Of a stretch of DNA of 64,000 nt, positions 46,849 to 57,633 are shown one piece after another (within the stretch, counting starts at the first letter, position 1; each line of letters opens with the position of its first letter). The stretch covers positions 1-64,000 of the forward strand of contig CAJXJG010000001.1 in assembly GCA_913054425.1 (NCBI GenBank), given 5' to 3'. The notes beneath the pieces are model-generated. The model was given only the letters and a program-made list of their open reading frames with translations, searched no databases and had not been told where the DNA came from. The DNA comes from an uncultured Fidelibacterota bacterium (GTDB lineage: Bacteria; Fidelibacterota; Marinisomatia; Marinisomatales; UBA8229). Position numbers and translations under genes: made by a program.

Positions 46849-47892
46849 TTATGAAACCAAAACATGTTTTTCTCCACTTACAACAAAACCAATCTTATAT
46901 ACTTCTGTTAAATCTTTTAATGCATCTTTTACCGAAGCCACATCAGCAGAACCCACAATAAAAACCATACCGACTCCCATATTGAATGCGCGGAACATTT
47001 CATTTTTATCTACATCACCGATGGATTGTATTACATCAAAGACAGGAAGAGAAGGCCAGGATTCTGTTTGGATTTCAACACCACAGCTGTCCGGCAAAAC
47101 TCTAGGAATATTTTCCACCAAGCCACCACCGGTGATATGAGCGATGCCTTTTACATCAATCCCATTGTCCAAAACAGAAAAAACATGATTCGTATAATTA
47201 ATGTGTGATTCCAATAAAGTAAGTCCAACTGATTTGTCCAATTCTGGAATGGAATCGTTCACGTCATATCCACCAATTTCGAAAAAGAGTTTTCGGGCGA
47301 AAGAGTAGCCGTTGGTATGAAGCCCGCTTGATGGAAGTCCCAATACAGCATCGCCAGGCTTGATATTCTCGCCCGTAATAATTTTTTCTTTTTCTACCAC
47401 GCCGGTAATGATACCAACTAAATCGTATTCACCGGGAAGATAAGTGTCAGGCATTTCTGCTGTTTCTCCTCCCACCAAAGAGACGCCTGTTTCCTTGCAT
47501 GCTTTCACCATCCCGGACACAATTTCTTCTACAACTTCTGGTTTTAGTTTATCGTTGGCAATATAATCCAAAAAGGTGAGTGGCCGTGCACCCATGACCA
47601 AAATATCGTTGGCGGCAGCGCTCAAAAGATCAATGCCAATCGTATCAAATTTTCCCATTTTCCGGGCGATAATGGTTTTGGTCCCAACACCGTCAACACT
47701 CTGAACCATCACGGGGTGATCATAGTTTTCTAAAATGGGTTTAAGATCATAGAGCGACCCAAAACTCCCGATCCCCGTAAGCACATTGGATGTAAAAGTG
47801 GATTTCACGCCATCTTTGATGCGTTCCACCGCTTCATTCCCAGCCTCAATATCTACCCCGGCTGATTTGTAATCTATTTTATTTTTAGTCAT
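46849..47892 (-). CDS. purM: Phosphoribosylformylglycinamidine cyclo-ligase (AIR synthetase)
   Basis: PurM, 347 residues. It begins with DYKSAGVDIEAGNEAVERIK and shows the ATP-binding blocks VQSVDGVGTKTIIA, GIDLLSAAANDILVMGARPLTFLDYIA, SLVGGETAEMPDTYLPGEYDLVG and GIAHITGGGLVENIPRVLP. It closes FGAM to AIR, acting just after PurLQS, and is encoded between purL and purQ. The stop lies one base from the repeat of the purM-purQ gap. Confidence 0.97.
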   Translation of the reverse strand: MTKNKIDYKSAGVDIEAGNEAVERIKDGVKSTFTSNVLTGIGSFGSLYDLKPILENYDHPVMVQSVDGVGTKTIIARKMGKFDTIGIDLLSAAANDILVMGARPLTFLDYIANDKLKPEVVEEIVSGMVKACKETGVSLVGGETAEMPDTYLPGEYDLVGIITGVVEKEKIITGENIKPGDAVLGLPSSGLHTNGYSFARKLFFEIGGYDVNDSIPELDKSVGLTLLESHINYTNHVFSVLDNGIDVKGIAHITGGGLVENIPRVLPDSCGVEIQTESWPSLPVFDVIQSIGDVDKNEMFRAFNMGVGMVFIVGSADVASVKDALKDLTEVYKIGFVVSGEKHVLVS

Positions 47893-47901
47893 TATTATTT
47901 T

Positions 47902-47941
47902 ACCAGGGAGACACGGAGTTTAAATAATAATTCTCTGTGGT
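47902..47941. repeat. Short inverted repeat between purM and purL
   Basis: ACCAGGGAGACACGGAG (from 47902) and CTCTGTGGT (ending 47941) are imperfect reverse complements. It is a shorter copy of the CCACAGAG-type element seen in the purQ-purM and purL-purA gaps. Confidence 0.4.
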
Positions 47942-50275
47942 TTATAGCTTCTCACGTAACCCATTCGTCCACGCTTCTTTTGTTTCATTTACAGATATAT
48001 TTATGACATTATTAATTTGAATTAAATCACCGCCTGTTTTTCCAATCTCAAAAACATCCAATTTATATTTTGAAAAGTTTTCTTTAATTGTTTCAACATT
48101 TTCAGAAGAAGATTCTAATACAAACCCCCCCGTTTCAGAAAATAACAATTTTTCCACTGAAAGATTACCAACAATTGTTACACCACACCCAACTCCCCTT
48201 TTGAATGTCATTTCCGCAAGAGCTGAAGCAATACCACCATCGGAAATATCATGGCATGACAGCACCAAACTATCATCAATACAATCGGTTAAGGCAAAAA
48301 TTTGAATTTTCACTTCTTCCAAAGCCGGCTTCGGAACATTGGCGCCCATTTCACCATGAAGACTGTAATAAACGGATCCACCCAATTCGTTTTTCCGTTT
48401 GCCAATCATTATCAAAATAGAATCGGTTTTTTGGAAATGCATAGGCACCACTTTATTTACATTTTTGAATCGACCCAAACAACTCACAATCGGACTTGGG
48501 GGAATTGCGCCACTTTTTGATTCATTATAAAAACTCACATTTCCTGCAATAATGGGGGTGGCATCATTTGGATTGTCTTTTAACGTAATGGTATGACACG
48601 CATCAGCTACACCGCGGACGCTTTCAGTAAACTCCCACATTTGATAGGGCTTTTCAGGATTCCCGAAACAGAGACAATCCGACAAAGCATGGGGCGTTGC
48701 CCCAACGGCGGCCACGTTCCGCATGGACTCCACCACAGCATTAATGCCGCCCCAATACGGATCAATAAGTCCGTACCTTGGATTGTGATCGGTGGAAAGA
48801 GCAACACCCACATTTCGAATTTCTTCCGGGTATTTTTCAGAATTAAAGGGCGCCATTACGCCGGAATCTGCCAAGCCGGTTTCCATATAAATCCGACCTT
48901 GGACCTGTTTATCATATTGTTCAAAAATGGGCTCGCGGCTCGCCATGTTTTCGTGGGATAAAATATTTAACAAAGTCTGGTTATAATCTGTCGGTTCAGG
49001 TAGAGCTGGTTCTACAAAATTTGATTCCCACGCTTCAAAAGGTCGATCGTATAAAAACCCTTCTGTTACTTCTTTTGCTTTCGCATTGACAATTTCTTCG
49101 TCGCCATTATGTACAATATATTGACCGTCATTTCTGATTTTTCCAATGACAGACGCTCTGGCGCCTGTGCTCACACCGGGAAGGTCAAAGACATTATTAT
49201 AATGGTCTAAAATCATGGGCGTTACTTCAGGTGAACAAACCCACATAAATCGCTCTTGGGTTTCGCTGCAAAGATAAACGGACGGATGCAATCCTTCCAT
49301 GCTGATATGAATTTTCTCCATCCACACTTCTGCACCGTAACCGGATGTTTCTGCTAATTCCACACTGGCGCAAGCCACGCCACCGGCACCCAAATCCTTA
49401 AAGCCGATTTTATTGATCAATCCTTTTTCTTTTAAGATTTCAAAGAGAGCGTAGGATGACTTAAGTAAGTGCCGCCCCAAAAATGCGTTGGGCTCTTGAA
49501 CGGCCCCTTTGTTTTGTTTCTTCTTTTTTTCTTCGAGCTCTAATGAAGCAAAGCTGGCGCCGCCGAACCCACTATTGTCGGTAGGTTTGCCCAGTAAAAT
49601 TAAATCATATCCGTTTGCGTTTTTTGGTGCATAGGAATGAATAATATCATTTTCCCGAACAATGCCAAGCGTCACCAGGGTCACTAAACAGTTTTCGTTA
49701 TAGCCGTTGTGATAATATAAATCACCACCGACGTTTGGAATGCCCAGGGGATTTCCATAGCCGGCAACACCGGTCACCACGCCATCGTGAATCCATTTTG
49801 TTTTATTGTTTTTAATTTCACCAAAGCGGAATGAGTCGGTGACCGCAATGACCTCCGCACCCATACATAAAACATCCCGGACGTTGCCACCCACGCCAGT
49901 GGCGGCGCCTTCATAAGGTACAATTTGTGATGGATGATTATGGGATTCATGGCTCATAACAATACACCAGCGATGCCCATCATTGTCTGTAGCAATTGCA
50001 ACCACGCCCGCATCTTCTTTAGCGCCGAGAATCACATCAGGACCTTCGGTGGTAAATTGTTTTAAATGATTACGACTGCTTTTATAAGAGCAGTGTTCCG
50101 AACCTTGAATAGAAAACAGAATAAGTTCCGTCAAGGAAGGAGCCCGCCCCAGCATATCATTCTGAATTTTGCGTGCTTCATTAGTGGTGAGCGGAATATT
50201 TAATTCAGAAAGTTTGGCTTTAATGGCAGAATCGGACAGCCCATCAAAGTCTATTATTTCTAGGGTAAACGCCAT
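47942..50275 (-). CDS. purL: Phosphoribosylformylglycinamidine synthase, small PurL
   Basis: PurL of the small (smPurL) type, 777 residues, which needs separate PurQ and PurS partners. Landmarks are GSEHCSYKSSR, CIVMSHESHNHPSQIVPYEGAATGVGGNVRDVLCMGA, DNSGFGGASFASLELEE, GAGGVACASVELAETSG, and a C-terminal half with SDCLCFGNPEKPYQMWEF and SCHDISDGGIASALAEM. It makes FGAM from FGAR, ATP and ammonia from PurQ. No PurS-like N-terminal domain is present, so PurS function must come from elsewhere; the PurQ C-terminal fusion is the obvious candidate. Confidence 0.96.
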   Translation of the reverse strand: MAFTLEIIDFDGLSDSAIKAKLSELNIPLTTNEARKIQNDMLGRAPSLTELILFSIQGSEHCSYKSSRNHLKQFTTEGPDVILGAKEDAGVVAIATDNDGHRWCIVMSHESHNHPSQIVPYEGAATGVGGNVRDVLCMGAEVIAVTDSFRFGEIKNNKTKWIHDGVVTGVAGYGNPLGIPNVGGDLYYHNGYNENCLVTLVTLGIVRENDIIHSYAPKNANGYDLILLGKPTDNSGFGGASFASLELEEKKKKQNKGAVQEPNAFLGRHLLKSSYALFEILKEKGLINKIGFKDLGAGGVACASVELAETSGYGAEVWMEKIHISMEGLHPSVYLCSETQERFMWVCSPEVTPMILDHYNNVFDLPGVSTGARASVIGKIRNDGQYIVHNGDEEIVNAKAKEVTEGFLYDRPFEAWESNFVEPALPEPTDYNQTLLNILSHENMASREPIFEQYDKQVQGRIYMETGLADSGVMAPFNSEKYPEEIRNVGVALSTDHNPRYGLIDPYWGGINAVVESMRNVAAVGATPHALSDCLCFGNPEKPYQMWEFTESVRGVADACHTITLKDNPNDATPIIAGNVSFYNESKSGAIPPSPIVSCLGRFKNVNKVVPMHFQKTDSILIMIGKRKNELGGSVYYSLHGEMGANVPKPALEEVKIQIFALTDCIDDSLVLSCHDISDGGIASALAEMTFKRGVGCGVTIVGNLSVEKLLFSETGGFVLESSSENVETIKENFSKYKLDVFEIGKTGGDLIQINNVINISVNETKEAWTNGLREKL

Positions 50276-50285
50276 GATTAAAAAA

Positions 50286-50344
50286 CTACAAAGGCACAGA
50301 GATCACAGAGTTTATATTTAAAATTTTTCTCTGTGGCGGCGTGG
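50286..50344. repeat. Degenerate inverted repeat between purL and purA
   Basis: CTACAAAGGCACAGAGATCA (from 50286, continuing to CAGAG at 50310) pairs imperfectly with CTCTGTGGCGGCGTGG (ending 50344). The same CACAGAG/CTCTGTG core appears in three other gaps of the locus. The spacer is about 20 AT-rich bases. Confidence 0.5.
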
Positions 50345-50348
50345 TAAA

Positions 50349-51677
<1,329 letters not shown>

Positions 51678-51765
51678 TTAATGTCACTTAAAAAAAAATA
51701 TGGTTGGAAAGTTTACAATTGAGAAGCTGTCAGTTAAAAGAAAGAAAGCTATATTATGAAAATTA

Positions 51766-54318
51766 TTAATATCCCATATCCATGGTATCTCCGCCACCCT
51801 CACGCCCAAGTCCCTGCCTATTTTTTCTCTGATCCTCCTGTATCTTCCCAAAATTGTATTTGAAATTAAGAGTGAATGTGCGGGGATGGCGGGACATATT
51901 TACGTCGGTAAATTCATCTGCATAATAACCGGTATTATCATAAAGAGGCTTCTCTATGTTCAATTGAAATCCGCCACTGTTGAAAAGATTGTTAATGCCG
52001 AAGGATACTGTCAATTTTCCTTCCAAAAAGGATTTTGATATTCCACTGTTTGCCCACAAGGTACCCTTATCTCCAAACAGACTGCCCCCCGGCACTTTTA
52101 TAGCCATATAATAAAAACCGAATTCATAATCGAATAGTTTGATAAATTTTTCCGGTAAGCTGATTCTGGAAAATATGTTGAAATGTTCCCGAGTACCAAT
52201 GAGTTCATAGTTTTGGGAATCATCCTCCAGTTTTGATTGGCTGTATCCAGCGCCAACGATTTGTCCCATAACCATGGCAAACAGTTCAATACCGACTTTT
52301 GTGCCTAAATCTGCATTGTCGAAAGTAAGTATGTCTGCATTCTCAAATCGGTCGTCATCCACCCATTCAATAATATCTTCAAGTTGATGGTAATACAGGT
52401 TTGTGTAGGCAAACCCCATGGGGATAGAGCTTTTAAATGAAAGGTCATATTGTGTAGAATATTCTGGTTTTAGAAATGGATTTCCCATAAAGATAAACCT
52501 TTCGGAATATAAATCTCTTGGGAAAGGACGAATAGATCGTGACCCTCGACCATGACCGCCAGCCCCGGGGCGGTTTACCCGTTTGCTCATACCAAACTGA
52601 ATGCTCTGCTTTTTATTCGGCAAATAGGTGAAATGTAAGTCAGGATAAATTGTCCGATAATCATCCTGAAGGGATTGATTCCCCAGGGAGTCTAGAATTT
52701 GAGCGTAAATAATTGAATCATTGTTTTGGGTAATAATTGAAGTAAATGAAATATTTTTACCCACATACTCAAGCCGGATACTGGGTTTAATACTGAAGGA
52801 TGTGTTAAGCTTGTAATCATATTCTGCAAACACAGCATGGATATTCCGTTTATAGCCAAAATTATTTGTTCCAGAAAATGGCTGGAAATTTTCATCTTCG
52901 GAATCAGTAAATATAAAGTCCATAAATTCGGTATTATTGTCGAATCTTCCGTCATATCCCAATTCAAATTTAGTGTCATTAGATAGGGGCCAGGTATATA
53001 GCAGGTTTATTTCTGATAAATTTATATTGCTGCTTAAAATGGTCCTGTCAGTATATGTTGGATGAATCAATTCAACATACCCGGAGTCAATCTTTTGATT
53101 ATTATAGAGAGAGAACGAAAATTTATGTTCTGGCCTGTCAAATGTTTTTATCATACCCAATCTACCGTTGATACTATAATTCCCCCCAAAATCAGCGTTT
53201 CGAGTGGCAACGGTCTCAATTATAGGTAAGGAGTATAATTTATTTTCTGAAGAATTATGCTTATTTATGACATACCTGATTTCTCCATTGATTTCAAGAA
53301 ATTCACCTAAAAAATAATCTGTGCCGAGTGTGAGGGAATTCCCGGGGCGTTGGGAGTCAACATTTAAGTTGTAATGACTTGAAAAAGTAGGATCACCATT
53401 TAAATATTTTGTATCTACATTTCGATATCCCTTCATTGTCCTTATACGACTATTCAAATTCAGCGAAGAATATAAATTCCATCTTTCAGTTTTATAATTA
53501 CCGTAGACAGTATAACCGTTCATTTTGTCGAAACTGTTAAATTTATTATGTTTACCATTAATTTTGATGCTTCCATTCAGCCCTTCGTATTTTCCTTTTT
53601 TTAAGATAATATTTATAATACCTGCCATTCCATCCGGGTCATATTTAGCAGAAGGAGAGGTAATTATCTCAACTTTATCAATTAAGGATGCAGGAATGTT
53701 ATCAACCTTGTTCGCTTCAGCTCCAGTGCGATTGGGGCGTCCGTTTACCAATATTTTAACATTGGGATTGCCACGCAAAGAAATTTCCCCTTCCATGTCT
53801 ACTGTTACCATGGGCACTTTATTTAACACATCTTCAGCAGTACCGCTGTCCGCGATAATATCATCAGATGAATTGTAAATCATTTTATCCGTTTTAAACT
53901 CAAATATTGGACGATCTTCTGTCACAGTGGCTCCCTCAAGCGGAATTAGGACTTGGATTAGTTTTACTATTCCTACGTTCTTTTTAATAGTACCCTGAAA
54001 GGACAGTTTAATTTTTTTTATAACCACCGGTGCATATCCCATGAATTCAACTTTAAGATCATAGTGCCCAGGCCTTATCTCCTGGATATAAAACCTCCCA
54101 TCCTTATTGGTTACCCCCCCTGTTTCGATTTCTTTATTTTTTCTGATAACGGATATAGATGCATATTCAATGGGTTGATTGGTTAACGAATCAACCACTA
54201 TACCAGAGATTTCACAGATTGCCGGAATTTTATCCCGGCTGTGATGTTGTCCGGAAAGGACAACCGGTATTGATAAAAGGAAGAATAATTGTATTAACAG
54301 TAATTTGTTTTGTACCAT
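51766..54318 (-). CDS. TonB-dependent receptor-like outer-membrane protein with carboxypeptidase-regulatory domain
   Basis: An 850-residue outer-membrane protein. The order is a signal peptide (LLLIQLFFLLSIPVVLSGQ), a carboxypeptidase-regulatory-like Ig fold (ISGIVVDSLTNQPIEYASISV and DGRFYIQEIRPGHYDLKVEFMGY), a plug domain (DVLNKVPMVTVDMEGEISLRGNPNVKILVNGRP and AKYDPDGMAGIINIILKKG) and a beta-barrel of the OMP_b-brl_3 type. The barrel ends in FTLNFKYNFGKI, after which comes a short basic then glycine-rich tail. The substrate cannot be told. It is divergent from a copper ATPase gene with a 208-base gap, so the two may share a promoter region. Confidence 0.85.
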   Translation of the reverse strand: MVQNKLLLIQLFFLLSIPVVLSGQHHSRDKIPAICEISGIVVDSLTNQPIEYASISVIRKNKEIETGGVTNKDGRFYIQEIRPGHYDLKVEFMGYAPVVIKKIKLSFQGTIKKNVGIVKLIQVLIPLEGATVTEDRPIFEFKTDKMIYNSSDDIIADSGTAEDVLNKVPMVTVDMEGEISLRGNPNVKILVNGRPNRTGAEANKVDNIPASLIDKVEIITSPSAKYDPDGMAGIINIILKKGKYEGLNGSIKINGKHNKFNSFDKMNGYTVYGNYKTERWNLYSSLNLNSRIRTMKGYRNVDTKYLNGDPTFSSHYNLNVDSQRPGNSLTLGTDYFLGEFLEINGEIRYVINKHNSSENKLYSLPIIETVATRNADFGGNYSINGRLGMIKTFDRPEHKFSFSLYNNQKIDSGYVELIHPTYTDRTILSSNINLSEINLLYTWPLSNDTKFELGYDGRFDNNTEFMDFIFTDSEDENFQPFSGTNNFGYKRNIHAVFAEYDYKLNTSFSIKPSIRLEYVGKNISFTSIITQNNDSIIYAQILDSLGNQSLQDDYRTIYPDLHFTYLPNKKQSIQFGMSKRVNRPGAGGHGRGSRSIRPFPRDLYSERFIFMGNPFLKPEYSTQYDLSFKSSIPMGFAYTNLYYHQLEDIIEWVDDDRFENADILTFDNADLGTKVGIELFAMVMGQIVGAGYSQSKLEDDSQNYELIGTREHFNIFSRISLPEKFIKLFDYEFGFYYMAIKVPGGSLFGDKGTLWANSGISKSFLEGKLTVSFGINNLFNSGGFQLNIEKPLYDNTGYYADEFTDVNMSRHPRTFTLNFKYNFGKIQEDQRKNRQGLGREGGGDTMDMGY

Positions 54319-54526
54319 AAAATTTTTTGTTTCATAAAAATGATTAATAAAAAAATATTTTCAACCAGGTAAAAATACAGAATAATTTTATAATTGTAAT
54401 TCAGAACTGTTTTTTCTGATGATTATGTATGTGGAGGTAAGTATTATTATCAGACAACTTTTCAGTGGGAAACTATTGAAAAAGAAAAAAGGAAACAAAT
54501 TTAATATCTCATAAATTAATGGCACT

Positions 54527-56740
54527 ATGGAAGCGAATCAACATATTGAACTCATTATAGAGGGTATGCATTGTGCTGGCTGTGTTTCGACGGTAGAAAA
54601 AGCACTTCAAAATGTAGCGGGTGTAAAATCTGTTTTAGTGAATTTAACCTTGGAAAAAGCGAAGATAGAGGGGGACGCGGACCCCGAGAAACTAATTGAG
54701 GCAGTGAAAGCAACCGGCTATGGTGTAAATCTTATTGATCCTGGTGAAAAGGATTCCACAGAAAACCTTTCCCTGAAAACCGAGCAGCAAATTAGTACCG
54801 CAAGACATAATATAGTAATTGCATGGGGTTTAACTATTCCTGCGATGCTATGGATGTTTGTGGAGATGGTCTTTGGTGTTGCTTGGCCAACAGAAGATAT
54901 ATTCCATTTAGGGATGATTATTATGAGTGGCTTTGTTTTGTTCCTGCCCGGTAAAGAAACCATGAAAAGCGCTTGGTTATCCTCAATCCATCGCAATCCA
55001 AATATGGACGTGCTGATTGCCATGGGTTCTTTGGCTGCACTCTCAACTGGTTTTTTAGGGTTTTATTTTCCTCTTCATTCATTTGCTGGAATTGCAGGAA
55101 TGATTATGGCGTTTCATTTGACCGGTCGGTTTATAGAGACCAGAGCACGGGGAAGGTCGTCGGAATCTATTCGCAAACTTATGGATTTGGAAGCAAAACA
55201 AGCTCTGGTGGTTGATGGATTGGGTGTGGAAACCGTGATTGATGTACGCGATCTTAAAATAGGACAAGTAATGATTGTACGAGCGGGAGAAAATATTCCA
55301 ACCGATGGAATAGTTGTTGGTAGCAGCTCTGCAGTTGACGAATCCATGGTAACGGGCGAGTCACTTCCTGTAACCAAAGGTCCTAATGATGAAGTTATTG
55401 GAGGAACCATCAGCATTGATGGTACACTGAAGGTGGAGGTGACACGCGTTGGAAAAGAAACCTTTTTATCCCACGTTATTAAAATGGTGGAAACTGCCCA
55501 AAATACGAAAGTACCAATACAGATTTTTGCAGATAAGATTGTTTCAGTTTTTGTCCCAATTATTTTAGGGTTTGCAGTATTGACGTTTATTGTGTGGTTA
55601 GTTTTTCCAGGCGCAATGAAATCTGCAGCGGAAATATTCGCTCCTTGGGTTCCCTGGTTGAATTTATCGCTAACTCCTGTGGAGTCGGCTCTTTTTGCCG
55701 CGATTGCTGTATTAGTAATTGCTTGCCCCTGTGCTCTTGGCTTAGCAACCCCTACTGCTCTTATGGTGGGGAGCGGGTTGGGGGCCGAAAACGGTATACT
55801 GATCAGGGATGGTGGAGCGATTCAGAGAATGAAGGAAATCACTACAATTATGTTTGATAAAACAGGCACCTTGACAGATGGAAAGATGGAGGTTATAAAA
55901 ATTAAAGTAACAGGTAAATATTCTGCAGATGAATTGCTCCAGCTTGCGGCTTCGGTTGAAAAAGAATCCACACACCCCTTAGCATGGGCAATTGTTCGTT
56001 TTGCAGAGAGAAAAGAAATCGCCTTAATTCCTACAAAAGACGTGAAAGTTGTTCCAGGACAAGGGGTCAGTGCTTTGGTAAACGGCAGGGAGATAAAAGT
56101 GGGGAATTCAAAATTTGTTTCTGCAAACAGCAATGAGAAAGCAAATCTGACAGTTGTTTATATTTCAGTGGATAGCACTGTATATGGTTTCATTGAATTT
56201 GTAGACAGTATAAAAAAAGATGCTATAGCAGCGATAAATGAATTAAAACAAAGGGGAATACGTTGCGTTATGCTTACTGGGGACCGCAGTGAGGTTGCAG
56301 AATCTTTTGGAGAAATTTTCGGGATTACAGAGGTGCACGCCGAAGTTCTTCCAGGCGAAAAAGCTGGGATTATTTCCCGCTATCAGGATCAAGGGGAAAT
56401 CGTCGCAATGGTTGGAGATGGAATTAACGATGCTCCGGCACTGACGCAAGCAGACGTGGGCATTGCCTTGGGAACGGGGACGGATATTGCAATAGAATCT
56501 GGGGATATTGTGTTGGTGAAAGGAGATTTGGGTGGCGTTGTTCGTACAGCAATTCTAGCGGAAGCCACGTTTAAAAAAATTAAGCAAAATTTATTCTGGG
56601 CTTTTATATACAATGTAATTGCATTGCCCATGGCGTTTTTGGGATTGTTACATCCGATAATCGCTGAGGGAGCCATGGCTCTTTCCTCTATTAATGTTGT
56701 AGGGAACTCGAATCGATTAAGAAGAAAACACCTATCATAA
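54527..56740 (+). CDS. copA: Copper-translocating P1B-type ATPase (CopA-like)
   Basis: A 737-residue heavy-metal P-type ATPase. It has one N-terminal metal-binding HMA domain (GMHCAGC, Cys16 and Cys19), then about eight membrane helices, actuator loop GESLPVTKG, the ion-binding helix ACPCALGLATPTALMVG (Cys-Pro-Cys 400-402), phosphorylation site DKTGTLTDG (Asp444), HPLAWAIVRFAE nucleotide-binding His-Pro, and MVGDGINDAPALTQADVGIALGTG. It exports Cu(I) from the cytoplasm using ATP. No CsoR, CueR or CopZ is beside it. A separate copper-responsive regulator is not visible in the 208-base upstream gap. Confidence 0.94.
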   Translation: MEANQHIELIIEGMHCAGCVSTVEKALQNVAGVKSVLVNLTLEKAKIEGDADPEKLIEAVKATGYGVNLIDPGEKDSTENLSLKTEQQISTARHNIVIAWGLTIPAMLWMFVEMVFGVAWPTEDIFHLGMIIMSGFVLFLPGKETMKSAWLSSIHRNPNMDVLIAMGSLAALSTGFLGFYFPLHSFAGIAGMIMAFHLTGRFIETRARGRSSESIRKLMDLEAKQALVVDGLGVETVIDVRDLKIGQVMIVRAGENIPTDGIVVGSSSAVDESMVTGESLPVTKGPNDEVIGGTISIDGTLKVEVTRVGKETFLSHVIKMVETAQNTKVPIQIFADKIVSVFVPIILGFAVLTFIVWLVFPGAMKSAAEIFAPWVPWLNLSLTPVESALFAAIAVLVIACPCALGLATPTALMVGSGLGAENGILIRDGGAIQRMKEITTIMFDKTGTLTDGKMEVIKIKVTGKYSADELLQLAASVEKESTHPLAWAIVRFAERKEIALIPTKDVKVVPGQGVSALVNGREIKVGNSKFVSANSNEKANLTVVYISVDSTVYGFIEFVDSIKKDAIAAINELKQRGIRCVMLTGDRSEVAESFGEIFGITEVHAEVLPGEKAGIISRYQDQGEIVAMVGDGINDAPALTQADVGIALGTGTDIAIESGDIVLVKGDLGGVVRTAILAEATFKKIKQNLFWAFIYNVIALPMAFLGLLHPIIAEGAMALSSINVVGNSNRLRRKHLS

Positions 56741-56864
56741 GCATTGTATAATCAATTAGTGTTACGCTGTATTTATTTCAAATTCAGGAGGGAGATGCTG
56801 TACAAACCCAAAAAATGATCTTGTTAAAATAGGAATTTTAGGGGGATAATATTGAGGGTGTTCT

Positions 56865-57566
56865 TTATTTTGTTCTTATCAGTGTCAAATATAACGCTGA
56901 GGAAATGCCCGTTGAGCTAAAGATCATACACATAACCATGATTTGATATTTTACCGCTATGATTGGAGAAATACCGGACAATATCATTCCGGTCATGGTC
57001 CCTGGCAGGGAAACTAAACCAGCGGCCAGAAGAGAATTGGTAATGGGAATAAGAGAAGCGCTGAATGCAATGTTTCTCTGCTTTTCAAAGGATAATCCGT
57101 TTTCATTTTCATTTTCAAATCGTTCAGCTGCAAGACTAATTGAATTCATGCAATTAGCAAAAACCATTCCCCCCAAAGGAATTAAAAAATTCGGATTATA
57201 CCACGGATTGATATGAATAACGTGTTGTGTCACAATATAAAGTGTAGTAGATCCTGAAAGAAAAATGGCTATAGTTGAAAATAAATAGTGGAAAGATTGT
57301 TTTTTCTTCAGGGGTCTGGGAGCAATATAACCCGCTATTATAATCATGACAGTAAGGATCAGTAAAATGATGGCAGGATGGTTATTGTTAAAAATATATT
57401 TTAGACAATATCCGATAGCTATGAGTTGTATAAACATACGGACATGTGCATAGATTACTATTGAATATTCTAACTGCCATTTAAAATATATATATATGAC
57501 GATGCATACCGGAATAAGAATATAAATAAGATCAAAATAAGAAATGGATTGGGTTGCTTCGGGCAT
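56865..57566 (-). CDS. fetB: FetB/UPF0014-family membrane protein (putative ABC permease)
   Basis: A 233-residue membrane protein with about six to seven helices. Family blocks are PLGGMVFANCMNSISLAAERFE and SLPGTMTGMILSGISPIIAVKYQIMVM, matching UPF0014 (E. coli FetB/YbbM). FetAB is an iron-export ABC system. The ATPase partner FetA is not next to it here, and the gene stands alone, convergent to copA. So assignment to family is safe, but assignment to iron export is inference from homologues. Confidence 0.8.
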   Translation of the reverse strand: MPEATQSISYFDLIYILIPVCIVIYIYFKWQLEYSIVIYAHVRMFIQLIAIGYCLKYIFNNNHPAIILLILTVMIIIAGYIAPRPLKKKQSFHYLFSTIAIFLSGSTTLYIVTQHVIHINPWYNPNFLIPLGGMVFANCMNSISLAAERFENENENGLSFEKQRNIAFSASLIPITNSLLAAGLVSLPGTMTGMILSGISPIIAVKYQIMVMCMIFSSTGISSALYLTLIRTK

Positions 57567-57633
57567 GAATTAATATCTGTTTTAATAAGATTTTATTGAA
57601 GAAGAAGAAACCTCTTGTGGTTTTATTGCTAGA

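Noticed and set aside
54420..54518. Short ORF (~31 residues, basic C-terminus) in the gap upstream of copA
   Set aside because: No Shine-Dalgarno site, no similarity recognised; likely chance in an AT-rich gap.
56787..56819. Strong AGGAGGGAG ribosome-site-like sequence followed by a 7-codon ORF (MLYKPKK) between copA and fetB
   Set aside because: Too short to support as a gene; the purine-rich site may be chance or a remnant.
57608..57623. AAACC...GGTTT hairpin after the M23 gene
   Set aside because: Five-pair stem without a proper T-run downstream on the transcribed strand; too weak to call a terminator.
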